Shown: positions 45,823 through 55,358 of the stretch, piece by piece
Layout of the letters: every line of letters begins with the position of its first letter
How positions within the stretch are numbered: position 1 is the stretch's first letter
NCBI GenBank assembly: GCA_938075415.1
Contig: CALJHC010000001.1
Span: forward strand, 1-64,000
Length of the DNA: 64,000 nt
Source: an uncultured Rubripirellula sp.
GTDB taxonomy: Bacteria; Planctomycetota; Planctomycetia; Pirellulales; Pirellulaceae
Reading direction: 5' to 3'
Position numbers and translations under genes: made by a program
Notes under the pieces: model-generated
Database searches by the model: none
Seen by the model: only the letters and a program-made list of their open reading frames with translations
What the model was told of the DNA's origin: nothing

Positions 45823-46412
45823 GAGGTCCCTTGCGGGTTGAAGTATTGCGGTTCGTTACCTTGCTTCCATTTGATGTTGCAACCCAAGGAAGGTTTTTGG
45901 GGATCAGGAATCGGATTACCCGACACAACCGCGTCGATTGCTTGTCGCAAGTCCTCTCCAGTGACAGGAATCCCACTGTTGGGACGACTGCCGTCGAGTT
46001 GACCTCGGTAAGCTAACGCATGGTTGGCATCAAACAGAAAAAAGTCTGGTGTGCAGGCCGCGTGGTATGCCTGAGCAACGCTTTGGCTTTCATCGTAAAG
46101 ATAAGCAAAGGCATAACCCCGCTCTTCTTTTTCTTTTGCCATGGCTTCAGGTGAATCATCGGGATAGTTCTCGGCATCGTTGCTGCTAATCCCAATGACA
46201 CCGACTCCCATGGCTGCACAATCGTCAGCCAGACTCTTCAACTGCTCGGCGACATGCTTGACGTAGGGGCAGTGGTTGCACATGAAAATGATTAACACTG
46301 CCTTACAATCCACATATTCGGCCAGCCCAACCTGATTACCATCGGTATCGGGCAGATTGAAACCGGGCGCCTGAGTGCCCAGCGCGAGCATTGTGCTTTC
46401 AGTTCGAACCAT
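45819..46412 (-). CDS. Thioredoxin-like (AhpC/TSA) protein with CNHCPYVKH motif
   Basis: A 197-residue thioredoxin-fold protein of the AhpC/TSA group. It has LGTQAPGFNLPDTDG at the start and IIFMCNHCPYVKH as the redox site. HCTPDFFLFD-like sequence, read as ACTPDFFLFDANH, follows. There is no signal peptide, so it is cytosolic. The CxxCP motif with following VKH is characteristic of a widespread subfamily with poorly known partners. It is the first gene of the run with the toroid and ABC ATPase genes. An ACAGGT sequence precedes the ATG. Confidence 0.87.
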   Translation of the reverse strand: MVRTESTMLALGTQAPGFNLPDTDGNQVGLAEYVDCKAVLIIFMCNHCPYVKHVAEQLKSLADDCAAMGVGVIGISSNDAENYPDDSPEAMAKEKEERGYAFAYLYDESQSVAQAYHAACTPDFFLFDANHALAYRGQLDGSRPNSGIPVTGEDLRQAIDAVVSGNPIPDPQKPSLGCNIKWKQGNEPQYFNPQGTS

Positions 46413-46530
46413 GGTGTGACCTGTTTTTCATCAAGCGTGAATAGAGTGATAAAAGCGAGACAATCAATCAGCGGGTCGATTGCATCATCATTCTGATTGG
46501 CTTGCGACCCTGCTTCTGGTATCGCATGCC

Positions 46531-46572
46531 CGAGTCAGCTGCAACGAGTCAGCTGCACCGAGTCAGTTGCAC
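46531..46572. repeat. 14-bp tandem triplication after fabI
   Basis: CGAGTCAGCTGCAA, CGAGTCAGCTGCAC and CGAGTCAGTTGCAC in tandem at 46531-46544, 46545-46558 and 46559-46572. Ends 13 bp from the fabI stop on its downstream side. Confidence 0.87.
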
Positions 46573-46584
46573 CGCGCTGGTGTT

Positions 46585-47409
46585 TTACGATGACTGGTTT
46601 TTGAAGTGGTCGAGTAAACGACCGGGGCTACCCATTGCATGGTAACCACCATCAACGTGCAGAATTTCTCCGGTGACACCCTCACTCGCATCACCGAGCA
46701 AGAAGGCTCCAGTTCGCCCAACTTCTTCGTGACTGACATTTCTTCCCAGCGGTGCCATGTGCTCGTAAAGGGTGAGCATGTCTTCAACCCCGGCGGCCCG
46801 ACCAGCAAGTGTGCGAATGGGTCCCGCTGACAAGGCGTTGACTCGAACACCCTGCGGCCCCATGTCGTAAGCGAGGTATCGGACCGTTGCCTCCAGAGCA
46901 GCCTTGCAAATCCCCATGACGTTGTAGCCTGGGACACATTTCTCACCACCAAAGTAGGTCATTGTGGCAATTGCCCCGCCCGGTTTCAGAATCGGCTTTG
47001 CCGCTGCCGTGCACGCGAGCAGGGTATAGACGCTGACATCCATCGCCAGTTTGAAACCATCACGACTGGTATACACGGTTTCTCTCGAGAGATCATTTCG
47101 ATCAGCGAATGCAATGGAATGCAATAGGAAATCAATTTGCCCAAATGTTTCAGCAGTGTGGTCCATGACGCTCTTGATATCCGCGTCCTTTTGAGCGTCC
47201 ATGGGGACCAGAAACTTGGCGTTTTCATATTTGTCGGTAAGTTGTGCGACCCTGCGACGATTTCGCTTTCTTTCATCGTCCGCACGGTCCGGCAGGTGGG
47301 TAAATCCACATTCACCACCGGCATCCATGATCTGCTTGGCAATCGCCCAAGCAATGGAATGGTCGTTGGCAACCCCGAGTACGAGACCTTTTTTGCCCTC
47401 AAATTGCAT
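46585..47409 (-). CDS. fabI: Enoyl-ACP reductase FabI
   Basis: A 274-residue short-chain dehydrogenase-type enoyl-ACP reductase that completes each round of fatty-acid elongation. The cofactor site starts GLVLGVANDHSIAWAIA. DFLLHSIAFADRNDL follows, then the catalytic tyrosine-lysine pair GYNVMGICKAALEA with Y-x6-K spacing. VNALSAGPIRTLA and VTGEILHVDGGYHAMG complete the signature. Length is slightly above the common 260 because of a short C-terminal extension. It is divergent from the sigma-54-activator-like gene, 152 bp apart. Confidence 0.95.
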   Translation of the reverse strand: MQFEGKKGLVLGVANDHSIAWAIAKQIMDAGGECGFTHLPDRADDERKRNRRRVAQLTDKYENAKFLVPMDAQKDADIKSVMDHTAETFGQIDFLLHSIAFADRNDLSRETVYTSRDGFKLAMDVSVYTLLACTAAAKPILKPGGAIATMTYFGGEKCVPGYNVMGICKAALEATVRYLAYDMGPQGVRVNALSAGPIRTLAGRAAGVEDMLTLYEHMAPLGRNVSHEEVGRTGAFLLGDASEGVTGEILHVDGGYHAMGSPGRLLDHFKNQSS

Positions 47410-47561
47410 CGTTGCTCAGCCCTGATGAGTATTTCAAATGTTCGCACCTGTTTCCCTCGGGTCGATGAGGGTGGCACCGTCATAGAGAAGTCCTACCGGA
47501 TTCAGCGGTTCGTTGTCCACCGGGGGGACCTCATCGAACCATTCTAGCGATACCATGGTAG

Positions 47562-49625
47562 ATGTTGTTAGCCGACTTCGTTTCTGACACCTCAAGATGC
47601 CACTTTCGGTCTACTTCGCCTTTTTTCTCGTTAACGGGGAAGGTTTTGAACGCTTCCAATCAGTCCAATATCAGCAACTCGCCTCAAGAAAATTTGGCCG
47701 GCGAAATAATCAAGCTGCTTCAGGCTGCCACGTCGGAATCAGAATTTCTGGCCACGCTGCTCGGGCGGTTCAGAGAATATTTTGCGATTGAGTCAATTGG
47801 ATTGATCAGGCAACGTGACGGTCAGTGGCAAGTGATAGCATGGGAGGGCGACGACGAGGCCTTTTGTGACGATTTGGTGCCGAAGGCTTTGGATTGTGGA
47901 GCATTGGTTCACCAGAAACCCTGGCTTGCTGTGCCTCTCACGTCACCCACCTCATTACCGAGTACCACCTCCGCTGCCTTTATCCCCGCCGAGGCTTATC
48001 TCGGTAATGCATTGGTAATGAAGACAAGTAGTTCGGCGTGGAATCAAGCACCAAATTTCTTTTCGCAAATTGAAACCGCTTCGGTGTGGCTATCAGCAGC
48101 GATCGAGCAATTCAGAGGTGCGATTCAGTCGAGTCGACGATTAAACCAACTGACAGCCGTTTTGCAGGCTGCAGCTGATTGGCAGCGACTTGAGGATGAC
48201 CAGTCGTTACTTGAGGGAATTGCCAGCACGGCAACGGAACTCCTTCAATGTGAGCGAGCCAGTATTTTTTTGTGGGACCGACGAAGAAAAAAATTGGTGG
48301 GAAGGCCCGCCTTGGGTGTTCCCGGGGGAGTACTGGAGGTGGACGATTCCGTTGGTGTCGTCGGCGAAGTCTTGCAGAGTTCGGCAGCCAAGATCTGGAA
48401 CCGAGGAAATGATGAAGAGACGCGAGTGAATCGCAAAGTGGATCAGAGTTTGGAGTTTGAAACCCAATCTCTTCTTGCGGTACCGATGTTTGGACAGCGG
48501 GATCAATTGATTGGTGTGTTTGAGGCAATCAATCATGCTGATGGTAGATTTCAGGATGGCGATACCAAACTGCTGTGTGATTTAGCAACGCATGCTTCCG
48601 TCGCGATTGAATCACAAAAGGTCCGTAAGGATCTCACCGCAACCAGAGATCGATTGGTTGAAGATGCTGCGTCACGTTCGCCCCTGATTGGTGAACATCC
48701 CTCGATGCAGGCGATTCGGGCCACCGCTATCAAAGTTGCCAAGACAGACCTGGGTGTTCTCATTCGCGGTGGAAATGGAACAGGCAAAGAAGTACTAGCT
48801 CGATGCGTGCACTTTGAAAGCACACGTAGGTCGGGTCCGTTCATCGCGGTTAACTGCGCAGCACTTGTTGAAACATTGCTGGAAAGTGAACTATTTGGAC
48901 ACGAGAAAGGCTCGTTTACCGATGCTCAGACAACCAGAGTGGGAAAGTTTGAACTAGCAGACCAAGGCACGCTGTTCTTGGATGAAGTGGGAGACATGAG
49001 TCCCGGTGGTCAGGCCAAGTTATTGCGAGTTCTCGAGGAAAAAGTGGTGGTACGGGTTGGTGGATCACAAACCATCCCTGTTGATGTGAGAGTGATTGCT
49101 GCTACCAATCAACCACTTGAGGAATTGATTCGCCAAAAACTATTCAGAGAAGATTTGTTCTTCCGATTGAATGTGGTTAATCTTTCGCTACCCTGCCTGA
49201 GCGACCGAGGCGAGGACGTCTTGATACTCGCGGATCACTTTCTGAATCAATTTTGCTCGCAAATTGGTCGCCCCGTTCCCACGTTTGAGCCCACCGCTAG
49301 ACAAACCCTTTTATCGCATGCTTGGCCAGGCAATATTCGTGAGCTTCGCAATACAATTGAAAGAGTTGCTTACCTCTGCGACGATGATCGTATTGAAGTT
49401 GACGACTTGATGCTGGGCACATCAGGAATGCTAGATTCGCAGCCTAAAATTGCCTATGAGGGTTCTTTGAACGATGCGACACGCGAGTTCCAAATCGAGC
49501 ACATTCGTCGAACAATTGAAGTTTGCGAAGGAAAAATGACCGAAGCGGCTCGATACTTAGGGCTTCACCGCTCCAATCTCTATCGAAAGATGCATCAGTT
49601 AGGGATGCAAGTCACCGAGGATTAA
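47562..49625 (+). CDS. GAF-containing sigma-54 activator-like regulator
   Basis: A 687-residue regulator of the enhancer-binding-protein architecture. The N-terminal half holds one degenerate GAF-like region (about 45-185) and one clear GAF domain (about 215-350, LLQCERASIFLWDRR). The AAA+ domain spans about 375-610, with Walker A GGNGTGKE (403-410) and Walker B LFLDEVGD (471-478). The sigma-54 loop reads GSFTDA at 450-455, where the canonical motif is GAFTGA. HAWPGNIRELRNTIERV and a C-terminal Fis-type HTH (TEAARYLGLHRSNLYRKM) follow. Target genes are unknown. The start choice is uncertain within the first 35 codons. Confidence 0.9.
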   Translation: MLLADFVSDTSRCHFRSTSPFFSLTGKVLNASNQSNISNSPQENLAGEIIKLLQAATSESEFLATLLGRFREYFAIESIGLIRQRDGQWQVIAWEGDDEAFCDDLVPKALDCGALVHQKPWLAVPLTSPTSLPSTTSAAFIPAEAYLGNALVMKTSSSAWNQAPNFFSQIETASVWLSAAIEQFRGAIQSSRRLNQLTAVLQAAADWQRLEDDQSLLEGIASTATELLQCERASIFLWDRRRKKLVGRPALGVPGGVLEVDDSVGVVGEVLQSSAAKIWNRGNDEETRVNRKVDQSLEFETQSLLAVPMFGQRDQLIGVFEAINHADGRFQDGDTKLLCDLATHASVAIESQKVRKDLTATRDRLVEDAASRSPLIGEHPSMQAIRATAIKVAKTDLGVLIRGGNGTGKEVLARCVHFESTRRSGPFIAVNCAALVETLLESELFGHEKGSFTDAQTTRVGKFELADQGTLFLDEVGDMSPGGQAKLLRVLEEKVVVRVGGSQTIPVDVRVIAATNQPLEELIRQKLFREDLFFRLNVVNLSLPCLSDRGEDVLILADHFLNQFCSQIGRPVPTFEPTARQTLLSHAWPGNIRELRNTIERVAYLCDDDRIEVDDLMLGTSGMLDSQPKIAYEGSLNDATREFQIEHIRRTIEVCEGKMTEAARYLGLHRSNLYRKMHQLGMQVTED

Positions 49626-49656
49626 TCTTGCCTGTCTCAATTTGCATCAAAGTCAA

Positions 49657-50829
49657 TCAAGAGGCTGGTGCCTCGTCGCAGCACCAATGCCTGATTGCTT
49701 TTCCGAAAAGATCAACGCCTTGCTTGAGTTGATCAAGTGCAATCCATTCATCAGTGGTGTGGGCTTGAGCAATATCACCCGGACCGAATACCACTCGATG
49801 CTTTAATGCGTTGAACTCACCACCATCTGTTCCATAGCAAACCGTTTTCGGAACACCCTTGGTGATTTGACAAAGCTCTTGGATGCAACTCGCCCCAGCA
49901 TCAATCCACAACGGCGTCCCTGACCCCAAATACTCAACGGTGAGTCCCAGCGTATCGGCCAATGCCACCACTTCGGCAATGAGTTCGCTTCCATCGATGC
50001 TCGGCATCGGTCGTAGTGATAACCAAGCCACCGATCGGTCTGGGGTGATGTTGACTGCGCTGCATTGATCACTGATGCCAAAGTTCCAAGAGAGTGTGGG
50101 AGGATCGAATCGATCATCCATGTAGCGGGAATCACTCTCTGTTTTCTCGTTCAACTGAAGCAGTTGCTGCAGCAAGGGAACCATCCTTCGGTTCGCGTTG
50201 ACACCATCAATCGTGCTGCTGTGCGCTGCTCTACCTACCGAGGTGATGCGTAATCCGATGATTCCTTTGTGTGCGTGAACCACATTTAACCGTGTTGGCT
50301 CACCAATGAGGCCTAATGGCTGATGGGCTGCTAATTCTTGGTAGTGGTCAGAATTTTTCACAAGCTCCTTTGCTCCCACAAAACCCACCTCCTCATCAGC
50401 GGTGCAGACAATCCACAATGGCCGTCTCTGCTCCTTCTTGTCCAACGCTTCCGCCGCCGAAAGCATCGAGGCGAGACTTCCCTTCATGTCACATGACCCA
50501 CGACCATAAATTCGATCGCTTTGAACATGCGCGCAAAAGGGACCTTCACCAGGCCCGTTCCAACCATTCACCGGAACGACATCAGTGTGGCAAAAATAAG
50601 CAAGTCCACCGGATTGACTTGATGTCGGCTTGAAAGGATCACGGCGGGCAAGCACGTTGACCTTCTCAACACCTTGAGCATCTTCGTAACGCATTTGCTC
50701 AACAGAAAAACCGATCTCCTCCAAGCGTTGGCTTACCCAGTCCGATATCGGTCGATTACTTTGAGAACTGACCGACGGGAAGGAGATAAGATTCTCGAGG
50801 TGCTCAATCGACTTTTCGAATGAAGGCAT
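49657..50829 (-). CDS. argE: M20 family deacetylase, ArgE-like
   Basis: A 390-residue zinc peptidase of the M20 ArgE/DapE/CPG2 group. Metal and catalytic motifs are FCHTDVVP, GRGSCDMKGSLASM, CTADEEVGF, IGEPTRLNVVHAHKG and GPGDIAQAHTTDEW near the end. The dimerisation domain has AAHSSTIDGVNA. The sequence resembles acetylornithine deacetylases, which would release ornithine in arginine synthesis, but family members also include other amidohydrolases. It converges with the GAF-regulator gene, only 31 bp apart. Confidence 0.87.
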   Translation of the reverse strand: MPSFEKSIEHLENLISFPSVSSQSNRPISDWVSQRLEEIGFSVEQMRYEDAQGVEKVNVLARRDPFKPTSSQSGGLAYFCHTDVVPVNGWNGPGEGPFCAHVQSDRIYGRGSCDMKGSLASMLSAAEALDKKEQRRPLWIVCTADEEVGFVGAKELVKNSDHYQELAAHQPLGLIGEPTRLNVVHAHKGIIGLRITSVGRAAHSSTIDGVNANRRMVPLLQQLLQLNEKTESDSRYMDDRFDPPTLSWNFGISDQCSAVNITPDRSVAWLSLRPMPSIDGSELIAEVVALADTLGLTVEYLGSGTPLWIDAGASCIQELCQITKGVPKTVCYGTDGGEFNALKHRVVFGPGDIAQAHTTDEWIALDQLKQGVDLFGKAIRHWCCDEAPAS

Positions 50830-50891
50830 GCTGGGTGAACGGGGTGAGGGTTGTGTTCGATCGTCTTTAGAACTAGGAAACTTGCCGCACC

Positions 50892-52637
50892 TTATTTTTT
50901 TGCGGTCAAAGCCTGCAAGGTAGCAGCGATATTTTCTTTGTCGGTACCATCAAGTTCAGGCTGAATCTCTGTGATCCATTCCATTGCTTCATCCTGATAG
51001 CCTTGGTTTGTATTTGGAGCAATCGATTGATAGACCGCCTTGGCTGAAATACTGAAAGCGTCATTAGGCACCTCAAAACTGGCAAGTTTGTGGGCCAGTT
51101 TCCAAGGAAGTTCGTCAAAGCTGTAGGCTTTGTTCTGGGTGTTGTATCGAACCACCAGTTTGTCAGGCCCCTTTTCGACGATGATCACGCGAAAATCACT
51201 CGTGACTTCAAAATCGTTACCGATATTTAAATTGTTGACCGCTCGGACCACGGCCTGACGATAGTAGGTTGCTAAATCGGCAACTGCAGCAAGATCTGAG
51301 GCCGCTTTGGACTGTTCATCGGACATCGGTTTTTCCAATGTTGATTTAGCTAATGTGTCCATCCGATTCCAGTCAGCTTGAATGATTGCTTGGCGAACTT
51401 GCTCGAGGGCCTGTTCTGCCTCCGCAAGCACTTCATCACTCAATGCTTCAGGTTCGGAATCCATCTCTTTTTCATCTTCCATTGATTGATCATCATCGTT
51501 GTTATCAGGATCCCTATTCTCAGAATCCTTGCTGGTTGGATCCATCTCTGGTTTCGAATCGGTTGGTGCCGAGTTCATTTGCTGATTTCCTGTCTGTGAA
51601 CTCGGTTCGGTATCCCTTTTTGGCATATCAGGATCCACTGCGTCGCTGAACTGACCGGGTTTACCTTCATCATTCTTGGAATTCCCCAAACCACCCATCA
51701 CGGGGTCTGGTGGCTCCGCATTGGCTTTTTGTTGTTCAGCGCGTTCATTTTCCCCAACTACGGGATCGATCGGCACATCAGTTGGTGCGGTGTTCACCGA
51801 AAAACCATCATCAGAAACGGTGATGACAACACCCGGTCTCTGGATGATAAAAAACAGCACCAAACCGACGATGGAAAAGCAAAAGAATGCAAAAGCTGCT
51901 GGAATTAGCGCACCCGTTTTTGAGCGTTTTCTGCGATGGACGCTCGGATTATTCACGACGACACCCGAATTGGTCTCGTCATTGGCGAATTCCGGAGACA
52001 CTTCAAAGGAAGGCAATTCGATGGCGCCCTCTTCTGAGATATCTTTCACACCGATTAAGTCGCTTGGTAATAGCGTTTCTGATTCCAAGCCGGCTCGAAT
52101 TTGATCGAAGGAAATCTCCCCAATCCCAGATTCCCCAATCCCAGATTCCCCAACCCCAGATTCCCCAATTCCAGATTCCCCAATACCGGGTGTCTCAATC
52201 CCGGGTGTCTCAATCCTTGGTTTTTCGATTCCCTCCATCTCAGAAGAGGATTCAATGAGTGGGTCATCCTCTGCATGATAGGTTTCCAGTGGGTCCGTAC
52301 CTGGCAGGTAGGCTGCGAGTGGGTCGTTTGCCAATGAAGGCATTGATCCATGGGCTCCCACTTCGGCAAAGACACCAAGCCTCAAGTCCAACTCACTTTT
52401 GAGCGTTGGATCCGACAAGACCATTCGAGAATCCGTCGCGAGCTTAGCCGCAGCTTTCCACCGTTTTGAATCCGAATTCGATTTACATGCTTTCAAATTC
52501 TTAATGACAGTTTGAATGGTTTGTTGGATTCGCGTGGTATCGTGCTCCCCCGTCGTTAACCCAAAGACTTCGTAGGCATTTGGCTTACTGACGCCTGAAG
52601 TGATCGGAAGGAGATCCGAGAGGTGGTGATCCGACAT
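50892..52637 (-). CDS. J-domain-like single-pass membrane protein with pentapeptide repeats
   Basis: A 581-residue protein. Residues 20-90 resemble a degenerate J-domain (AYEVFGLTTGEHDTTRIQQT and RMVLSDPTLKSELDLRLG) without an HPD motif. Residues 137-174 contain seven to eight pentapeptides (IETPG, then IGESG units). A single membrane helix lies at about 243-265 after a basic stretch (HRRKRSK). A Pro/Asp/Glu-rich linker follows to about 390, then a helical domain (EALSDEVLAEAEQALEQVRQ) and an unknown C-terminal fold. Planctomycetes have many such proteins. Function unknown. Confidence 0.75.
   Translation of the reverse strand: MSDHHLSDLLPITSGVSKPNAYEVFGLTTGEHDTTRIQQTIQTVIKNLKACKSNSDSKRWKAAAKLATDSRMVLSDPTLKSELDLRLGVFAEVGAHGSMPSLANDPLAAYLPGTDPLETYHAEDDPLIESSSEMEGIEKPRIETPGIETPGIGESGIGESGVGESGIGESGIGEISFDQIRAGLESETLLPSDLIGVKDISEEGAIELPSFEVSPEFANDETNSGVVVNNPSVHRRKRSKTGALIPAAFAFFCFSIVGLVLFFIIQRPGVVITVSDDGFSVNTAPTDVPIDPVVGENERAEQQKANAEPPDPVMGGLGNSKNDEGKPGQFSDAVDPDMPKRDTEPSSQTGNQQMNSAPTDSKPEMDPTSKDSENRDPDNNDDDQSMEDEKEMDSEPEALSDEVLAEAEQALEQVRQAIIQADWNRMDTLAKSTLEKPMSDEQSKAASDLAAVADLATYYRQAVVRAVNNLNIGNDFEVTSDFRVIIVEKGPDKLVVRYNTQNKAYSFDELPWKLAHKLASFEVPNDAFSISAKAVYQSIAPNTNQGYQDEAMEWITEIQPELDGTDKENIAATLQALTAKK
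52116..52229. repeat. 15-bp coding tandem repeats, about 7.5 units
   Basis: In-frame 15-bp units encoding IETPG and IGESG pentapeptides (residues 137-174 of the J-like membrane protein). The middle units are almost identical in DNA sequence, differing at one or two bases. Confidence 0.88.
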
Positions 52638-52783
52638 GACGTGTTAGATGGAAGGCGTATGGGGGAGTGGTAAAAAACGTGAGATGATTCCGTGGTTAAA
52701 ACAGGTTAACACTACCTTGAGGAAAGGCTGGTTTTTCGATGGCACACTCGGTCAGGAATCGCTTCAGTTGACAACACTTAGGG

Positions 52784-53584
52784 TTAGACATCGTTGCTCT
52801 TGATGGAAGGTTTGCCGGTGGTTCCGGGCAGTTCCATTAATGCATGACATACTAAATTCGGAACGATGTGGTGATCATGCTGCAGGTGATGCGTGATGGT
52901 TGTCGCGTCACCGCCGGTGATAACAACATTCAAGGCCTGGTGTTGCTGCTCAATCGAATCTGCGTACTTCATGATCAGCCCATCAATTGCGGAAGCCAAA
53001 CCTAAAATGATCCCGCTACGAACTGCTGATACGGTATTCTTACCGGGAAGGGAGGCTGTTTCCGAACCATCCCATTGTAACTCGGGTAACGCCTCAGTTC
53101 GTGAGGAAAGCGAATCAGATTGAAGCCTGAGCCCCGGAAGAATCAATCCACCGGTAAAAAGACCATTGCGGTCAATTAAATCCACGGTAACGGCGGTGCC
53201 AAAACTGACAACGACCAGAGGTGTGGCATATCGCTTGCTGGCCGCAAATCCGCCCAACAGTCGGTCAATCCCTAGTTTTTCCGGTTGATCAACTGAGACC
53301 GGCATCGGGACAGATTCCCGAGTAATCCAGTCAATTATTGCATCCCCCTTCGTTTTAATGATCTGCCCCTCCAACTTTCTCGCACTTGATTGGTTGACGC
53401 TGGCGATGCGCCAAAACAAGGGGGAATTAGGTAGGTTTGTCTCGGTGAATTGAACGACCGTTCGTTCCCAGTGTGCCTGGCCGTAGTCAACAGAAAGCAC
53501 CTTGAGTGTCGAGCCGGAAAAAACCGCGACTTTGACAGTGGTGTTACCAACGTCGACAGCTGCAATTCGAAGCTCCGAATTCAC
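52784..53584 (-). CDS. coaX: Type III pantothenate kinase
   Basis: A 266-residue CoaX-type kinase that phosphorylates pantothenate, the first step of CoA synthesis. The ATP motif is [14 protein letters not shown]. The pantothenate-binding aspartate lies in [40 protein letters not shown] and [11 protein letters not shown] complete the ASKHA signature. It starts with GTG that overlaps the obg stop by four bases, with GAGGAA upstream, so translation is coupled to obg. Together with CoaC at 17.1-17.6 kb it gives two CoA steps in the window. Confidence 0.93.
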   Translation of the reverse strand: MNSELRIAAVDVGNTTVKVAVFSGSTLKVLSVDYGQAHWERTVVQFTETNLPNSPLFWRIASVNQSSARKLEGQIIKTKGDAIIDWITRESVPMPVSVDQPEKLGIDRLLGGFAASKRYATPLVVVSFGTAVTVDLIDRNGLFTGGLILPGLRLQSDSLSSRTEALPELQWDGSETASLPGKNTVSAVRSGIILGLASAIDGLIMKYADSIEQQHQALNVVITGGDATTITHHLQHDHHIVPNLVCHALMELPGTTGKPSIKSNDV

Positions 53585-54762
53585 TTTGCTTCCTCATCGG
53601 TTTCAACCGCATCTGGATCGAGATGAAAGTCTTTGGCTTGCATTTCATTCGATAGGTTTGCCGTCAAACCATTGAGGTGCGGTGGCAGCCGTTTTCTCTT
53701 GACTTGCTTGGCTGGAGTCCTGGCTGATTCACGACTGATCAATACTTCCTCGCCCGCGGCAATTAAATCTTCGCGACGTTGTTCGACCCGATTCATGATC
53801 TCCTCGAGTAAGTTTTGGACACCATCACCTCGAATGGCACTGATTAGATGCACCGGACCTTGAGTCTCTTCCATCAGTGCTTGATGAACCGCTTTTGAGC
53901 CTTCTATTTCTGACTTGGTGACAACAACAATCTGATCACGCTTCGCAAGTGACGTGTCGTATTCTTCCAGCTCGGCACAAATTGCCGCATAGTTTTCCAT
54001 TGGATCGGTTTGATCTGCTGGAAACGGCTCCACGAGATGAATGAGTAAACCGGCTCGCTCAACATGTCTCAAGAATTCGTGCCCCAAGCCAACCCCCTCA
54101 CTCGCACCCTCGATTAGTCCAGGGATATCGGCGGCCACAAAGCAACGTTCGCCACTGAGTTCAACGATTCCGAGATTGGGGTGTTTGGTGGTGAAAGGAT
54201 AATCAGCAATTTCAGGCCGCGCACTGGTGATATGACTCAAGAGGGTGCTTTTGCCTGCGTTTGGTTTACCAATGAACCCCACATCTGCGATTGACTTTAG
54301 CTCCAGAATGACAAAACGGGTTTCGCCCTCGTCACCGGGGGTGGATTCTCTTGGGCTTCGATTGGTGCTGCTTTTAAAGTGCGTGTTTCCGTGACCACCT
54401 TTGCCACCGCGAGCAATGACAAACTGTTCACCGTGGTGTTTCATGTCCTTGATGACAAAGTGTTGATCAGCATCGATAACCGTCGTGCCGGGTGGTACCA
54501 GCAGTCTCTGATCTCGACCCTTGCGTCCATGCCGCAGGGATCCTTGGCCGGGTTGCCCCTTTGTTGCCCGAAAGAGTCGTTGATTTGCGTAGGCAGCTAA
54601 GCTGTTCACACCCACTCGGGCTTCCAGAACAATGCTCGCACCATCCCCGCCATCTCCGCCATCAGGCCCTCCGCGAGGGACATACTTCTCGCGTCGCATA
54701 CTTGAGCAGCCATCACCACCTTTTCCTGCACGCAACTCGATCAGGACACGATCAACAAACAT
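53581..54762 (-). CDS. obg: Obg/CgtA GTPase
   Basis: A 393-residue ribosome-associated GTPase. The glycine-rich Obg fold has [27 protein letters not shown] and [16 protein letters not shown]. The G domain has G1 [10 protein letters not shown]2 in [10 protein letters not shown]3 [10 protein letters not shown] and a G4 that reads VTKSE instead of NKxD. The C-terminus has a short polar tail without the longer domain of E. coli Obg. It is first in an operon with coaX. The G4 variation could affect nucleotide specificity or affinity, though I believe T-K-x-E forms occur in this family. Confidence 0.93.
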   Translation of the reverse strand: MFVDRVLIELRAGKGGDGCSSMRREKYVPRGGPDGGDGGDGASIVLEARVGVNSLAAYANQRLFRATKGQPGQGSLRHGRKGRDQRLLVPPGTTVIDADQHFVIKDMKHHGEQFVIARGGKGGHGNTHFKSSTNRSPRESTPGDEGETRFVILELKSIADVGFIGKPNAGKSTLLSHITSARPEIADYPFTTKHPNLGIVELSGERCFVAADIPGLIEGASEGVGLGHEFLRHVERAGLLIHLVEPFPADQTDPMENYAAICAELEEYDTSLAKRDQIVVVTKSEIEGSKAVHQALMEETQGPVHLISAIRGDGVQNLLEEIMNRVEQRREDLIAAGEEVLISRESARTPAKQVKRKRLPPHLNGLTANLSNEMQAKDFHLDPDAVETDEEAK

Positions 54763-55358
54763 TCAAAACCAATCGAAAGAGGTGTGCAGAAAGAAGGTAA
54801 TTGCATCGCGAGGTGGACTTTCCCAAAAAAACCATCCTCGCCATATGACCTCTATCTTAGCGAATACCATGATTTGGCAAGGTCGTCGTTGATGAGCTTT
54901 CGGCTTGAATTTGCCCTCTAGCCAGAGAGATATCGCTCAAATGGGCTAGTTGCTCCTCGAAATCGTTTCTCATCAAGAAAATCGGACCAACAAGTCAATT
55001 CAAAGCGCCAGCCAATCGCAGGGTTGTCAAGACTGCCGGTTTCCTTGTTGAAACAGTCAACTACGTGTGCCTGGGTAAGATCACTGCAAAAAAATGAACC
55101 GCTCGAACGCATTGCAGCAAATTTCGATGTTCGATTCACCTCCGTTGGCGTGTACTGCTGTGCCGCCGCCGCTTTCAACACGGTTCGGTCATTGGATGAA
55201 GATGACCAAAATTCAGGTTTCCACGTTTTTCCAAATACCACGCATTGTTTGTTCATCAATAAAAAAACCACCGAGGCCAGCAACTGGCTCGGTGGTCAAT
55301 CTGATTCTGGATTCCCAAGTCCGTCAGACGAAGCCAACGAGAGACTTGTGCTTGTTTG
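54763..55358. other. Spacer upstream of obg
   Basis: Holds the terminator at 55261-55296. Two overlapping ORFs on opposite strands (54918-55283 minus, 55024-55377 plus) cover the rest; neither has a ribosome site or family resemblance. The minus ORF, if started near 55253, would encode about 111 residues, but I do not consider it supported. Confidence 0.45.
55261..55296 (-). terminator. Strong intrinsic terminator (minus strand)
   Basis: Read on the minus strand: ACCACCGAG stem with inner CCAG-TTG-CTGG, one bulged base, closing CTCGGTGGT, followed directly by seven T. It lies about 60 bp downstream of the stop at 55359 and ends that minus-strand transcript. Confidence 0.92.

Noticed and set aside
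54918..55283. Minus-strand ORF of 121 codons upstream of obg
   Set aside because: It begins inside a strong terminator, lacks a ribosome site and overlaps an opposite-strand ORF of equal length; no domain recognised.
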